DNA of 64,000 nt from Paenibacillus_AM sp052180255 (GTDB taxonomy: Bacteria > Bacillota > Bacilli > Paenibacillales > NBRC-103111), in contig NZ_CP197466.1 of assembly GCF_052180255.1 (NCBI RefSeq), forward strand, positions 2,914,001-2,978,000, in the 5' to 3' direction. Below the pieces are notes generated by a model, which had not been told where the DNA came from, searched no databases, and was given only the letters and a program-made list of their open reading frames with translations. Below, one piece after another: positions 40,421 through 49,194 of this stretch. Numbering within the stretch: the stretch's first letter is position 1; every line of letters begins with the position of its first letter. Made by a program: the position numbers and the translations under genes.

Positions 40421-41494
40421 TTAATCGATTATGAGTAGTTCTTTGGTCGACTTCGTTAGAATATGAATGCCTGATTCTTGAATCACTACATCATCTTCGA
40501 TACGCACTCCACCGAAACCTGGCAAGTAAATTCCAGGTTCAACTGTAACGACCATGCCTGGTACAAGTACAGTGCTATTACGTTTCGCAAGACCTGGGCT
40601 TTCGTGCACTTCCATACCAAGTCCATGTCCTGTCGAGTGTCCGAATTGGTCACCATAACCATATTTTGCAATGATATCACGAGCAAGTGCATCGCCTTGC
40701 TCACCAGTCATACCTGCAGTCAAATGGTTTACACAGTTAAGCTGTGCTTCTAACACAATATTATAAATTTCTTTGTGTTTATCCGTTGGTTGACCCAGAA
40801 CAACCGTACGCGTAATGTCGGAACAATATCCTTTATAATACGCTCCAAAGTCCAATTTTACAAATTCATTATTACCCAGCAAACGGTCACTTGCTACACC
40901 ATGAGGCAAAGCAGAACGTTCGCCTGATGCAACGATTGTATTGAACGATGAAGAAGTTCCACCATTTTCACGAATGAAAATTTCAATGTCCAGTGCAATT
41001 CTTTTTTCAGATACACCAGGTTTTAATTTGGTTAAAATGTACGAAAAAGTGCGATCAGCCAAGTCAGCTGCTTCTTGCATGATTTGCAGTTCACCCGCAT
41101 CTTTAATCATACGCAAGTTCTCTACATAACCTGTGCAAGGTACAAGCTCAATACCTTCCAGATCACCATCATAGGTTTTAAAGGTAGCAAAAGTCATATG
41201 GCTTTGTTCAAATCCAAGTTGCTTAATTCCATGCTGCTCTAAAAGCTCTTTAATCGTAGCGGTAACACCTTTAACATGTTCGATTACTTCAAAATGGGTC
41301 GCTTCATTACGCGCTTGGATCATATAACGGAAATCCGTTAATAAAATAGCACGATCAGCAGTCACAAGTACATACCCGGATGATCCGCTAAATCCTGTCA
41401 TATAAGAGCGGTTATACGCATTCGTAATTAACAAAGCTGGAAGTTCAGCTTGTTTCATTGCTGCTCTCAATCGTTCAATACGCTTAGCTTGCAT
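40421..41494 (-). CDS. yqhT: M24-family aminopeptidase (Xaa-Pro peptidase, YqhT-like)
   Basis: The 357-residue protein has a creatinase-like N-terminal domain and the pita-bread catalytic domain with the metal ligands in VKLDFGAYYKGYCSDITR (two Asp), HSTGHGLGMEVHE (His), VTVEPGIYLPG and GVRIEDDVVI (Glu). It removes residues preceding proline. Its location between aroQ and efp is that of yqhT; PepQ is an alternative name. Confidence 0.9.
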   Translation of the reverse strand: MQAKRIERLRAAMKQAELPALLITNAYNRSYMTGFSGSSGYVLVTADRAILLTDFRYMIQARNEATHFEVIEHVKGVTATIKELLEQHGIKQLGFEQSHMTFATFKTYDGDLEGIELVPCTGYVENLRMIKDAGELQIMQEAADLADRTFSYILTKLKPGVSEKRIALDIEIFIRENGGTSSSFNTIVASGERSALPHGVASDRLLGNNEFVKLDFGAYYKGYCSDITRTVVLGQPTDKHKEIYNIVLEAQLNCVNHLTAGMTGEQGDALARDIIAKYGYGDQFGHSTGHGLGMEVHESPGLAKRNSTVLVPGMVVTVEPGIYLPGFGGVRIEDDVVIQESGIHILTKSTKELLIID

Positions 41495-41511
41495 GTAAGA
41501 TTCCCCATTTC

Positions 41512-41949
41512 CTATTGATTCAAATAACGATTTAAAGCAAGTAAACCGAGTTCATAGCCATAAGGCCCAAATCCCGCAATTTGTCCAATAACGACAGGTG
41601 CCGTGACTGAAATGTGTCGGAATTCTTCTCGCTTATGTATGTTGGATAAATGAATCTCAACTGCTGGAACATCTATTGATCCAAGGGCATCGCGTATGGC
41701 ATAACTATAATGAGTAAACGCCCCAGGGTTAATCATAATCCCATCCATCGTCCCATGTGCCTCATGAATGGCATCAATTAAGACTCCTTCATGATTGGAT
41801 TGAACGAAAGTCAGATCAAGTCCCAGCTCAACTGCTTGTACCCGTAAATTTTGTTCAATCGTCTGCAAGGTTACATTACCATAAACACCAGGCTCACGAA
41901 TACCAAGCATGTTCAAATTCGGTCCATTTATAATAAGTACTTTTTTCAT
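41512..41949 (-). CDS. aroQ: Type II 3-dehydroquinate dehydratase
   Basis: The 145-residue protein has the type II signature IINGPNLNMLGIREPGVYG (catalytic Tyr), MINPGAFTHYSYAIRDAL and VEIHLSNIHKREEFRHISV (His). It performs the third step of the shikimate pathway. AGGAGG precedes the ATG. The 132 bases upstream hold a hairpin AAGATGAA/TTCATCTT (about 42050-42070) but no clear T run. Confidence 0.96.
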   Translation of the reverse strand: MKKVLIINGPNLNMLGIREPGVYGNVTLQTIEQNLRVQAVELGLDLTFVQSNHEGVLIDAIHEAHGTMDGIMINPGAFTHYSYAIRDALGSIDVPAVEIHLSNIHKREEFRHISVTAPVVIGQIAGFGPYGYELGLLALNRYLNQ

Positions 41950-42081
41950 GAAGGACCTCCTGGATCGTTATGTCCACAAAATGGAATTACACACTTTACC
42001 GTAGACATTTTACCATAAGTCACTCACTTGTGTACAACGTCTTTTTTCAAGATGAAAGGGGTTCATCTTCTAAATGAATGG

Positions 42082-42591
42082 TTAAGAAGTTTGCTGGTTT
42101 CCAGAAGCCTTTTTATTCGGTTCACGCTCACTTTCATTCGTAAATTCGAATGAGATCGAATAACCAATAAACAGTCCCCACAAAACGAACAAGCACAGTT
42201 CTGTTAAAATCGTAGTTAGCCCAAGTGTCGTAATACCCTCTATCATACCAGTCAATGGACCGATTAATAAAAATATAAGGCACCACCAAAGTGCCCCATA
42301 TACAAGTCCTGGCCATGGACCGATTAATTTGGAGCATAAGAACATATAGATGTAAGAAGCAATAATGGAAAACACAATGAAACTGCCAAGGCCTACTAGG
42401 CACCCTCTCCATTGTTCCAAAAATTGATGTAAAAAGAACGGCTCAACCATAAATCCAGGAACAACAGTAGTAAATTGAAAGTAATATTCCACAATTTTAA
42501 GTAAGCCCCAGATTAATCCTGCAAAAAAGCCAATATACAAGGCGAAAAGGCCTCGATGGGTGTTCACGTTGTTGTTTAATTTACCTTTCAT
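42082..42591 (-). CDS. yqhR: YqhR-like membrane protein
   Basis: The 169-residue protein has four to five membrane helices (GLFALYIGFFAGLIWGLLKI; VGLGSFIVFSIIASYIYMFL; LVYGALWWCLIFLLIGPLTG; LTELCLFVLWGLFIGYSISF), matching YqhR by length and place between aroQ and yqhQ. ATG 42591 has GAGGA eight bases upstream; a longer frame to 42837 runs antisense into yqhQ and is rejected. Function unknown. Confidence 0.82.
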   Translation of the reverse strand: MKGKLNNNVNTHRGLFALYIGFFAGLIWGLLKIVEYYFQFTTVVPGFMVEPFFLHQFLEQWRGCLVGLGSFIVFSIIASYIYMFLCSKLIGPWPGLVYGALWWCLIFLLIGPLTGMIEGITTLGLTTILTELCLFVLWGLFIGYSISFEFTNESEREPNKKASGNQQTS

Positions 42592-42730
42592 TCTCTCATC
42601 CTCTTCTCTAAGCGTTTTTCCAATAGTATGTGCAAACATTCCCACTATTATCGGTAGCTTTCTCCATCTAATTCCGCTACAATAAAGGGAAAAACTTCGA
42701 AAATTTACGAGACAAGAGAAGGTGAAACGG

Positions 42731-43654
42731 ATGTCGCAAAACAATGCTGTATATGGAGGCCAAGCCGTCATTGAAGGTGTCATGTTTGCCGGTCGAAAGG
42801 TGCATGTAACGGCTGTACGTGCAAAAGATGGCTCCATTCAATACTTAGAGGTTCCCAAAAAGGAGATCCCGTGGGTCAATAAACTAAAAAGAATCCCATT
42901 CGTTCGTGGCATCGTTGGCATCATCGAATCCAGCGCCAAAGGTGCGCAGCACATGAATTTCGCAATGGAATCTTTTGCGGATGAGGAGCCAAAAGAGGAG
43001 AAAGAAGAAAAAAAGGCTGGACTTATGTCGAATCTTTCTATGATTCTTGGCGTAGCCGTTGTTGGGGTTATCTCCTTTTTATTTGGTAAGTTTGTTATGA
43101 CGCTTGTGCCTGCTGCAATTGAAGGCTTTATTTTCGGGAAAATGTTTACCAATCAAATCGGGCACAACTTAATAGAAGGTGTCATTAAGATTGCGCTCTT
43201 AATTGGATATATTTATTCGATATCATTAACACCGATGGTCAAACGATTATTCCAATATCATGGCGCCGAACACAAAGTCATCTCTGCTTATGAAGCTGGC
43301 CTTGACCTCACAGTAGCTAATGTTCAGAAGTTTTCAACCCTGCATTACCGTTGTGGGTCGTCATTTATCGTGTTCACTGTCATTGTTGGCGTTATTATTT
43401 ATTCATTTTTCTCTTATGATGGTATGGTTGAACGCTTATTACAGCGCATCGTCCTCATTCCAGTTGTGATTGGCGTATCTTATGAAGTTCTTCGAGTAAC
43501 GAATTCGATGCGTGAAATCCCTGTTCTTCGCTATCTAGGCTATCCTGGATTGTGGATGCAGAAATTGACAACAAAAGAACCTACCGACGATCAAGTCGAA
43601 GTATCAATCGCCTCATTTAACCGGATGCGCGAGATTGATAAGCAAACTGATTAG
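42731..43654 (+). CDS. yqhQ: DUF1385 membrane protein (YqhQ)
   Basis: The 307-residue protein has the DUF1385 start motif VYGGQAVIEGVMFAGRK, then about five membrane helices and the conserved FQYHGAEHKVISAYEAG and LHYRCGSSFIVFTVIV. Role unknown in spite of wide conservation in Firmicutes. AAGGTG lies six bases before the ATG at 42731; a GTG at 42722 lacks good spacing. It diverges from yqhR over 139 bases. Confidence 0.9.
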   Translation: MSQNNAVYGGQAVIEGVMFAGRKVHVTAVRAKDGSIQYLEVPKKEIPWVNKLKRIPFVRGIVGIIESSAKGAQHMNFAMESFADEEPKEEKEEKKAGLMSNLSMILGVAVVGVISFLFGKFVMTLVPAAIEGFIFGKMFTNQIGHNLIEGVIKIALLIGYIYSISLTPMVKRLFQYHGAEHKVISAYEAGLDLTVANVQKFSTLHYRCGSSFIVFTVIVGVIIYSFFSYDGMVERLLQRIVLIPVVIGVSYEVLRVTNSMREIPVLRYLGYPGLWMQKLTTKEPTDDQVEVSIASFNRMREIDKQTD

Positions 43655-43666
43655 GAGGAGATTTTT

Positions 43667-43957
43667 ATGCAAAGACGATTTTCTTGGTTCAGTCTTGTCA
43701 TTGGGGTATTCATAGTGATTGGTATTCTATCCATGACTATGCTCCTTGCCATTCCTATTCTATTAATTGGAATCGTCTTGTTCTTGATGTATCGATTTCC
43801 GCGTGTATCTTGGTGGTTGAAAAGTAAGTTTAATACGAAGAAAAATCCTTATTACCAAGCTAAAAGAACAACACAGAAACGAAGAAAGAGTCATCTCCGC
43901 GTTGTTGAAATGAAAAAAGATGATGATTCTAATGAGAGTCGACCTAAATATCACTAA
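43667..43957 (+). CDS. yqhP: Small membrane protein (YqhP/SA1362-like)
   Basis: The 96-residue protein has two adjacent membrane helices (about 7-26 and 27-43) and a strongly basic tail (RTTQKRRKSHLRVVEMKKDD). It lies 12 bases after yqhQ, the position of yqhP in B. subtilis, with AGGAGG before the ATG. Assignment relies on place and layout. Confidence 0.7.
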   Translation: MQRRFSWFSLVIGVFIVIGILSMTMLLAIPILLIGIVLFLMYRFPRVSWWLKSKFNTKKNPYYQAKRTTQKRRKSHLRVVEMKKDDDSNESRPKYH

Positions 43958-43963
43958 CACACA

Positions 43964-44002
43964 AAAAAACTACTGCTGAAAATGAGCAGTAGTTTTCTTT
44001 TT
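43964..44002. terminator. Bidirectional terminator between yqhP and yqhO
   Basis: AAACTACTGCT (43967-43977), loop GAAAATG, AGCAGTAGTTT (43985-43995), T-rich on the plus-strand side and A-rich on the other, between convergent genes. Confidence 0.85.
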
Positions 44003-44015
44003 ATCCAATAAACAC

Positions 44016-44981
44016 CTAATCAGATTTTCTCAGCACAAAACGTTCATAATCCATCATATATGCAGCCCGGGTCCAACTCTTAAAGAACAAATCGGCGGCA
44101 GCATGACCAGCAAGGAACAGCTCTTCACTCTTCGCTGGTGCAATATTAAAATCTGTCGTCTGTACGCCTAACGTCGGAATTTTCACAGTACGAAATAAAT
44201 TATGCTTCTCAATGTACCTTTCATCATGTGCATTCATCATCGTTGAGAATAAGGCCTGCAGCATCGAAATCGGCCCTTTAATCGGGTTAACTGAGATTTC
44301 GTTCTTTCCGACAAGCTGGAAACCAATTGTGGGTGAAAAATTCAATTTCGTATTTTCCTGATCAAACAGCCACAAGGGAAAATTACTTAACAACCCCCCA
44401 TCTACGATATAAACACTTTGATTTTGCAGTGTTTTAGATGCGTGCGTACTGCCAAGTGATTTGCGAATCATCACGGGATCAAAGAAAAATGGAATGGAAC
44501 AACTCATACGAACTGCTTTTGCAACTGAAAACTTAAGTGGATCAATACCGTAATCACGGATATCTTCGGGCAGCACAAGCAGCTTGCCTTGTGTTATGTC
44601 TGAAGCAATAATTCTTAACTGACCTGGCGCTAAATCACCAAAAGTTCGAATTCCTTTCTCTGCAAGAATACGATGCACCCAATGCTCTAACGCTTCTCCT
44701 GCATACATACCCTTCTTAATAAGCAGCCTTATGATGGGACCCACATACTTCGTGTCAAATATCCAACTTCTTTTTAGGAACGTATGGAAAGGAGTCTCGA
44801 GGATTAACTTTTTCAACTCCGCACCTGAATAACCAGCAGCAAGGCAAGCTGCGACAATTGAACCTGATGAGGTACCTGCTACATGATGGAATTCAAAACC
44901 GCGTTCCTGTGCGGCATTCACAGCACCAGCAAGTGCGATCCCCTTCATTCCACCTCCTTCAAAAACAGCATTTATACGCAT
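44016..44981 (-). CDS. yqhO: Patatin-like phospholipase (YqhO-like)
   Basis: The 321-residue protein has the patatin features: oxyanion loop FEGGGMKGIALAGAV (residues 7-21), nucleophile Ser38 in GTSSGS and the dyad Asp in VDGGLLSNFPLWLF. The predicted activity is hydrolysis of acyl esters of lipids. ATG 44981 follows AAGGAGG by eight bases; a start at 45011 is rejected. Its place beside yqhP matches yqhO. Confidence 0.88.
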   Translation of the reverse strand: MRINAVFEGGGMKGIALAGAVNAAQERGFEFHHVAGTSSGSIVAACLAAGYSGAELKKLILETPFHTFLKRSWIFDTKYVGPIIRLLIKKGMYAGEALEHWVHRILAEKGIRTFGDLAPGQLRIIASDITQGKLLVLPEDIRDYGIDPLKFSVAKAVRMSCSIPFFFDPVMIRKSLGSTHASKTLQNQSVYIVDGGLLSNFPLWLFDQENTKLNFSPTIGFQLVGKNEISVNPIKGPISMLQALFSTMMNAHDERYIEKHNLFRTVKIPTLGVQTTDFNIAPAKSEELFLAGHAAADLFFKSWTRAAYMMDYERFVLRKSD

Positions 44982-45074
44982 CCAAGTATCCTCCTTCCCC
45001 AAAACACCCATCAGTTATATGTATGTAGGAAAGGATTGTACGCATGTTGAAAATCACAAAAAATGTTTACCAAA

Positions 45075-45115
45075 TAAAAAAACATGCAGCCGGGCATTTG
45101 CCCAACTTGCATGCG
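45075..45115 (-). terminator. Terminator of mntR
   Basis: On the minus strand GCATGCA-agtt-GGGC-aaat-GCCC-ggc-TGCATG (about 45114-45083) is followed by TTTTTTTATTTGG. Confidence 0.8.
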
Positions 45116-45130
45116 CTTTTTCATTTCTAC

Positions 45131-45550
45131 TTATGCATCTAATTCTGCTCGTAAATTTCGCAATTGTTCCAGTCTTGCTGGATCTCGACGAAAATATTCA
45201 ACCAATGTCTCAATACATGTAATGGAGTCCCAGCTTAAGTGATGCTCAATGCCTTCGACATCTTTATATATATTCTCTTCTTGAACACCGATAACACCAA
45301 GAAAATCCTCTAGTAATGCATGACGTTCAACAAGTCTTTTCCCCATTTTCTTACCCTTAGGAGTTAAGATAAGGCCGCGATATTTTTCATAAACAAGATA
45401 TTCATCTTTATCGAGCTTTTGAATCATTTTTGTAACCGAGGAGGGATGCACTTCCAGTCCTTCGGCAATGTCAGATACGCGGGCATAGCCTTTCTCATCG
45501 ATCAGCTTATAAATCCGCTCTAAATAATCCTCCATGCTCGGTGTTGCCAT
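45131..45550 (-). CDS. mntR: Manganese-responsive regulator MntR
   Basis: The 139-residue DtxR-family protein keeps every Mn2+ ligand of B. subtilis MntR: Asp8, Glu11, His77, Glu99, Glu102 and His103 (DVEGIEHHLSW). The N-terminal winged helix reads RVSDIAEGLEVHPSSVTKMI. It represses Mn uptake and activates efflux genes. No Mn transporter lies in the window; the adjacent zinc transporter carries Zur-type rather than MntR-type sites. Confidence 0.95.
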   Translation of the reverse strand: MATPSMEDYLERIYKLIDEKGYARVSDIAEGLEVHPSSVTKMIQKLDKDEYLVYEKYRGLILTPKGKKMGKRLVERHALLEDFLGVIGVQEENIYKDVEGIEHHLSWDSITCIETLVEYFRRDPARLEQLRNLRAELDA

Positions 45551-45574
45551 TTTGCCGTTTCCTCCTCCGAAATC

Positions 45575-45600
45575 ATTACTTACTGTTAAGTAATATTAAC
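45575..45600. promoter_or_regulatory. Overlapping inverted repeats upstream of mntR
   Basis: ATTACTT-actgtt-AAGTAAT (45575-45594) overlaps GTTAA-gtaata-TTAAC (45585-45600), 25-50 bases upstream of the mntR ATG. Position suggests an operator; it does not match the MntR box I know. A weak terminator of ccdA is the alternative. Confidence 0.3.
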
Positions 45601-45642
45601 TTTTCTCCAACTATAAAGCAAGTTAACTGCTTGAAGTCATCT

Positions 45643-46356
45643 TTAGAACTTTAACCAATTCGGTGTTTGAGAATTCAACCAATTCGTGATCTGAGACAGC
45701 TTATCCGTATACAATAATACCGCAATCACGATCATAACTGCGCCGCCAACTTTCATCACAACAGTCGAATAACGAAGGATCCAGCGTGTCGATCCAATGA
45801 AAAAGGATAGAATGAAAAATGGAATTGCAAAACCTAGCGTATATGCTGTTATAAGACTAAACCAAGAGCCTGGTTCAGCAGTAGATAACAGTAAGATGGA
45901 AGATAAAATCGGCCCCACACATGGGGACCATCCCGCTGCAAAGCCCATCCCAATGAGTAAGGAGCCCAGATATCCAGCAGGCTTAAGCTTAACCGAAAAT
46001 TTACGTTCTTTCATTAACCATTGGGGTTGGAAAATACCTAATAAAAATAATCCCATTAGAAAAATAAGCAAAGCTGCAATTTGTCGAAGTAACGAGCTGT
46101 TTGATACAAAAAAGTCCGAAACAAATCCCGCTGTCCAGCCCAAGCTGTAGAATATGATTGAGAACCCTACAATAAAACTTAGTGTATGCAGCATCGTTGT
46201 GCGCTGTGCTTGCTTAGAGGAGTTGCCCGATTTCAACTCATTTACGGATATCCCCGTTATGTACGATAAAAATGAGGGATATAAAGGCAGGCAGCAAGGA
46301 GAAATAAAAGAAGCAAAGCCTGCCCATAAAGCAATCCCAATATTAAGTGATGACAA
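45643..46356 (-). CDS. ccdA: CcdA-family thiol-disulfide electron transporter
   Basis: The 237-residue protein has six membrane helices and the two conserved Cys regions: FISPCCLPLYPSFLSY in the first helix and GWSPCVGPILSS in the fourth. CcdA passes electrons from cytoplasmic thioredoxin to extracytoplasmic thiol-disulfide proteins, e.g. in cytochrome c maturation and sporulation. It starts at TTG 46356, 22 bases after the zinc permease gene, so it may be co-transcribed with znuACB. Confidence 0.88.
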   Translation of the reverse strand: MSSLNIGIALWAGFASFISPCCLPLYPSFLSYITGISVNELKSGNSSKQAQRTTMLHTLSFIVGFSIIFYSLGWTAGFVSDFFVSNSSLLRQIAALLIFLMGLFLLGIFQPQWLMKERKFSVKLKPAGYLGSLLIGMGFAAGWSPCVGPILSSILLLSTAEPGSWFSLITAYTLGFAIPFFILSFFIGSTRWILRYSTVVMKVGGAVMIVIAVLLYTDKLSQITNWLNSQTPNWLKF

Positions 46357-46378
46357 CGTTATCCTCTCCCTGTACCAT

Positions 46379-47191
46379 TCAAAACTTTAAACTTTTCTTG
46401 ACTGATAGAATCAAGATTAATATGAAAAGCAAACTCATAACAATCGAAGCACCAGGAGCAGAGTCCCATACCCCAGCTATGAATAATCCGAGAATAACAG
46501 CGATCTCGGAAACAACCACGGAAATAATAACGGATTGTTTAAAGCTGCGAGCAATCATTAATGAGCAGGCAACTGGAATTGTCAGCAGTGCGGAGACAAG
46601 CAACGCCCCTACAATTTTAATCGCTACAACAATCACAAGTGAAGTTAGGATCGTAATCATGATGTTATACATTCGAACTGGCAACCCACTAACACTCGCT
46701 GCTTCTTCATCAAAAATCATGAGGAAAAACTCTTTGAAGTGTGTAAAAATAACAGCCAATACAAGCAAACACACAATAAAAACAACCCATAAATCGGTAC
46801 GATCTAACGTATACACATTACCGAAGAAATAACTATTTACATCCATATTGAAGCCGCGACCTAGTGTGAATAGGAAAGTAGCAAGGGCTACCCCACCGGA
46901 CATAATGATCGCAATCGATAACTCCGCATAGGTCTTATACGCTTTACGTAAATGCTCAATCGCAAACGACGCAACAATCGCAAATACCAAGCCTACAGCT
47001 AACGGATACACGTTGATCAAGAATCCTAACGCGACCCCGGCAATAGAGACGTGCGCAAGTGTATCCCCAATCATGGACAGCCTACGCAAAACAAGAAAAA
47101 CGCCCATGAGCGGGGCGGTAATTCCAATGAGAATACCGCCGATCAGCGCACGCTGAAAAAACGGTTCTGAAAAAATATCGAACATTTCCAT
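46379..47191 (-). CDS. znuB: Zinc ABC transporter permease
   Basis: The 270-residue protein is an ABC-3 (ZnuB/AdcB/TroC-type) permease with seven to eight helices and the conserved LVLRRLSMIGDTLAHVSIAG near residue 30. Specificity for zinc is inferred from the His-rich ZnuA and the Zur sites of the operon. It lies 17 bases after znuC. Confidence 0.9.
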   Translation of the reverse strand: MEMFDIFSEPFFQRALIGGILIGITAPLMGVFLVLRRLSMIGDTLAHVSIAGVALGFLINVYPLAVGLVFAIVASFAIEHLRKAYKTYAELSIAIIMSGGVALATFLFTLGRGFNMDVNSYFFGNVYTLDRTDLWVVFIVCLLVLAVIFTHFKEFFLMIFDEEAASVSGLPVRMYNIMITILTSLVIVVAIKIVGALLVSALLTIPVACSLMIARSFKQSVIISVVVSEIAVILGLFIAGVWDSAPGASIVMSLLFILILILSVKKSLKF

Positions 47192-47208
47192 ATAAAAGCT
47201 TCTCTCTC

Positions 47209-47985
47209 CTATCTGACTTCAATCATATCAGTAGTTTGTGTCGAATGGAGAAAATTCGTTTCTCCACAATCCTCAGGATCATGTGTATGCTTCACATGAA
47301 ACTTAAGTCCTCCTGATTGATGCATCGGTTCTGTACCAAGAAAAGAATCCACCATATCGATATCATGCGATACCATAATAAAAGTCATATGATGATGTTC
47401 ATGCATATGTCGAATCATTCGGAAGAAATCTTCTTGCGTTTGTGCATCAATACCAACTGTAGGCTCGTCCAAAATAAGCAATTCGGGATTGTTCACAAGC
47501 GCTCTAGCTAGAAACACTCGCTGCTGCTGACCGCCCGAGAGTTCGCCAATCTTACGATCGCCTAGATCGGTAATCCGCATAACTTCCATCGCATCCATGC
47601 ATTTTTGATAATCGGCTTGGCTTATTCTGCGATACAATCGCTTACGCCCATATAAGCCAGACGTCACTACTTCACGAACAGTCGCAGGAAATAAAGGATT
47701 GAGCGAATTTTTTTGTGGAACATAGCCAATCCGATCCCAGTCTTTGAACGTATTTAAGGGTTCATCAAACAATCGAATCTGACCCTGTTTCACTTTAAGA
47801 AGCCCAACTAGCATTTTGAGTAAAGTCGTCTTTCCAGCACCATTGGAGCCAATCAATCCAACGAAGTCTCTCTCCAATACATTAAAGCTAAGATTATCAA
47901 TTACTTTCTTGTTGTCATATGAAAAAGAAACCCCGTCGATCGATACAATCGAACGATGACATCCAGCTTGAAACCTGCTCGACAT
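47209..47985 (-). CDS. znuC: Zinc ABC transporter ATP-binding protein
   Basis: The 258-residue ATPase has Walker A GSNGAGKTT, signature LSGGQQQRVFLARAL, Walker B LLILDEP and H-loop SHDIDMV. The C-terminal 45 residues carry His and Cys residues (FHVKHTHDPEDCGE), unusual for an ATPase and perhaps metal-binding. ATG 47985 is six bases after AGGAGG; the adjacent GTG is also possible. Confidence 0.92.
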   Translation of the reverse strand: MSSRFQAGCHRSIVSIDGVSFSYDNKKVIDNLSFNVLERDFVGLIGSNGAGKTTLLKMLVGLLKVKQGQIRLFDEPLNTFKDWDRIGYVPQKNSLNPLFPATVREVVTSGLYGRKRLYRRISQADYQKCMDAMEVMRITDLGDRKIGELSGGQQQRVFLARALVNNPELLILDEPTVGIDAQTQEDFFRMIRHMHEHHHMTFIMVSHDIDMVDSFLGTEPMHQSGGLKFHVKHTHDPEDCGETNFLHSTQTTDMIEVR

Positions 47986-48013
47986 CACGCACCTCCTATA
48001 TTTGCCTATACCT

Positions 48014-48961
48014 CTATTGTAAAGCTTTCAGCAGATTATTCAAATTTATTTCCATCACTGAGAAATAATCCATACCTGCTTTTATTTGTTCATCCGTTAA
48101 CCCTTCTAAAGGGTTTAACACCAACGTTTGAATACCTGCGTCTTTCGCTAATGTTGTCGCTAATTTATCTGAAATGAGTTCCTCAAAGAAAATATAAGAC
48201 ACATTATTGTCACGAATAAACTTGTTAATATCCTTCATCTGCTGTGCAGTCGGTTCTGCTTCTGCTGATAAACCCATAATCGATTTCTGTGTCAAACCGT
48301 AGTCACGGCATAAGTAGCCAAATGCTTGATGAGAAACGACGATATCTTTACGTGATGTCTTCGCGATTTCTGTCTTGAACTTCATATCTAGATCATCAAA
48401 TTGCTTCATGATTTTCGCATAATTAGCTTCATAATCAGATTGATGAGCAGCATCTACTGCGATTAACTCATTCTTAATATTCTCTGCCATTTTCTTGGCG
48501 TTCATTGGAGATAGCCAAGCATGCGGATCCCATTGCCCATGGGCATGATCTGCATGTTCATCTGCATGCTCATCCTCATGATTATCTGTAGTAATCAGAG
48601 ATACACCTTCACTTGCCATAAGCGGTTTTACTTTTGAATCTTTGCTTAACGATTTCAAAAACTCATCTACCCAGCCTTCAAAACCTGCGCCTTGATAAAT
48701 AAATAAGTCGGAATCCGTTACATTCTTAATATCACGACTTTTCGGTGTCCAGTGATGCGGCTCTACACCTGCAGGTACCAGGTTGATGACATTCACATGG
48801 TCGCCCCCGATTTTTTTAGTAAAGTCGTATAAAGGATAAAAAGAAGTTACCACATTAATCTTATCAGCGGAAAGCTTCGCTTTATTGGATGTGCTGCATC
48901 CTGTCGTGAGGATGAGTACCAGTATTATGATCCAAGTAAAATTAAAAAAAGTTCGTTTCAT
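48014..48961 (-). CDS. znuA: Zinc-binding lipoprotein of the ABC transporter
   Basis: The 315-residue protein is a cluster A-I metal-binding lipoprotein: lipobox LTTGC (Cys22), His ligands in GVEPHHWTPK and VSHQAFGYL, and a flexible His/Asp/Glu-rich loop at about 126-148 (DNHEDEHADEHADHAHG). The loop is typical of zinc rather than manganese receptors. It is the first gene of znuA-znuC-znuB-(ccdA), behind a perfect promoter. Confidence 0.95.
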   Translation of the reverse strand: MKRTFFNFTWIIILVLILTTGCSTSNKAKLSADKINVVTSFYPLYDFTKKIGGDHVNVINLVPAGVEPHHWTPKSRDIKNVTDSDLFIYQGAGFEGWVDEFLKSLSKDSKVKPLMASEGVSLITTDNHEDEHADEHADHAHGQWDPHAWLSPMNAKKMAENIKNELIAVDAAHQSDYEANYAKIMKQFDDLDMKFKTEIAKTSRKDIVVSHQAFGYLCRDYGLTQKSIMGLSAEAEPTAQQMKDINKFIRDNNVSYIFFEELISDKLATTLAKDAGIQTLVLNPLEGLTDEQIKAGMDYFSVMEINLNNLLKALQ

Positions 48962-48995
48962 TTGTTATTCCTTTCCTAGCGGATTTATTTGTTAA

Positions 48996-49010
48996 TCGTA
49001 ATGATTTCTA
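48996..49010. promoter_or_regulatory. Zur-box-like palindrome at the znuA start point
   Basis: TCGTAATGATTTCTA matches the B. subtilis Zur core TCGTAATnATTACGA at 12 of 14 defined positions. It overlaps the expected transcription start, where bound Zur-Zn would block the promoter. Confidence 0.55.
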
Positions 49011-49014
49011 TTTG

Positions 49015-49043
49015 ATTATAAAAGGGGAGGTGTGGGCTGTCAA
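49015..49043 (-). promoter_or_regulatory. Perfect consensus sigma-A promoter of znuACB
   Basis: On the minus strand TTGACA (49043-49038), exactly 17 bases, and TATAAT (49020-49015): both elements match consensus at all six positions. Such a strong promoter fits a gene set controlled by tight repression. Confidence 0.85.
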
Positions 49044-49049
49044 TACTAA

Positions 49050-49064
49050 TCGTAAGTATTACAA
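49050..49064. promoter_or_regulatory. Second Zur-box-like palindrome, upstream of the -35 box
   Basis: TCGTAAGTATTACAA matches the Zur core TCGTAATnATTACGA at 12 of 14 defined positions and lies seven bases upstream of the -35 box, giving two sites that flank the promoter. Confidence 0.55.
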
Positions 49065-49121
49065 TTAACAAACAAATCCTTTTTAAAGACGGTGAGTGAT
49101 CAAAACCCTTCCTTTTGAGGA

Positions 49122-49155
49122 AACACAAAGAGCGAATCTATCTCTAGATTCGCTC
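49122..49155 (-). terminator. Terminator of tdh-kbl
   Basis: On the minus strand GAGCGAATCTA, loop GAGA, TAGATTCGCTC (49155-49130) and CTTTGTGTTT. Eleven perfect base pairs. Confidence 0.8.
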
Positions 49156-49194
49156 GTCTGGTTCATTAATATTCAACTATAATCGTGAACACAC

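Noticed and set aside
42592..42837. N-terminal extension of yqhR
   Set aside because: It would run antisense through the start of yqhQ and lacks a ribosome site; the ATG at 42591 fits family length.
46347..46832. 161-codon plus-strand frame over znuB
   Set aside because: Antisense shadow of a conserved permease gene, Thr/Ile-rich as expected from the complement.
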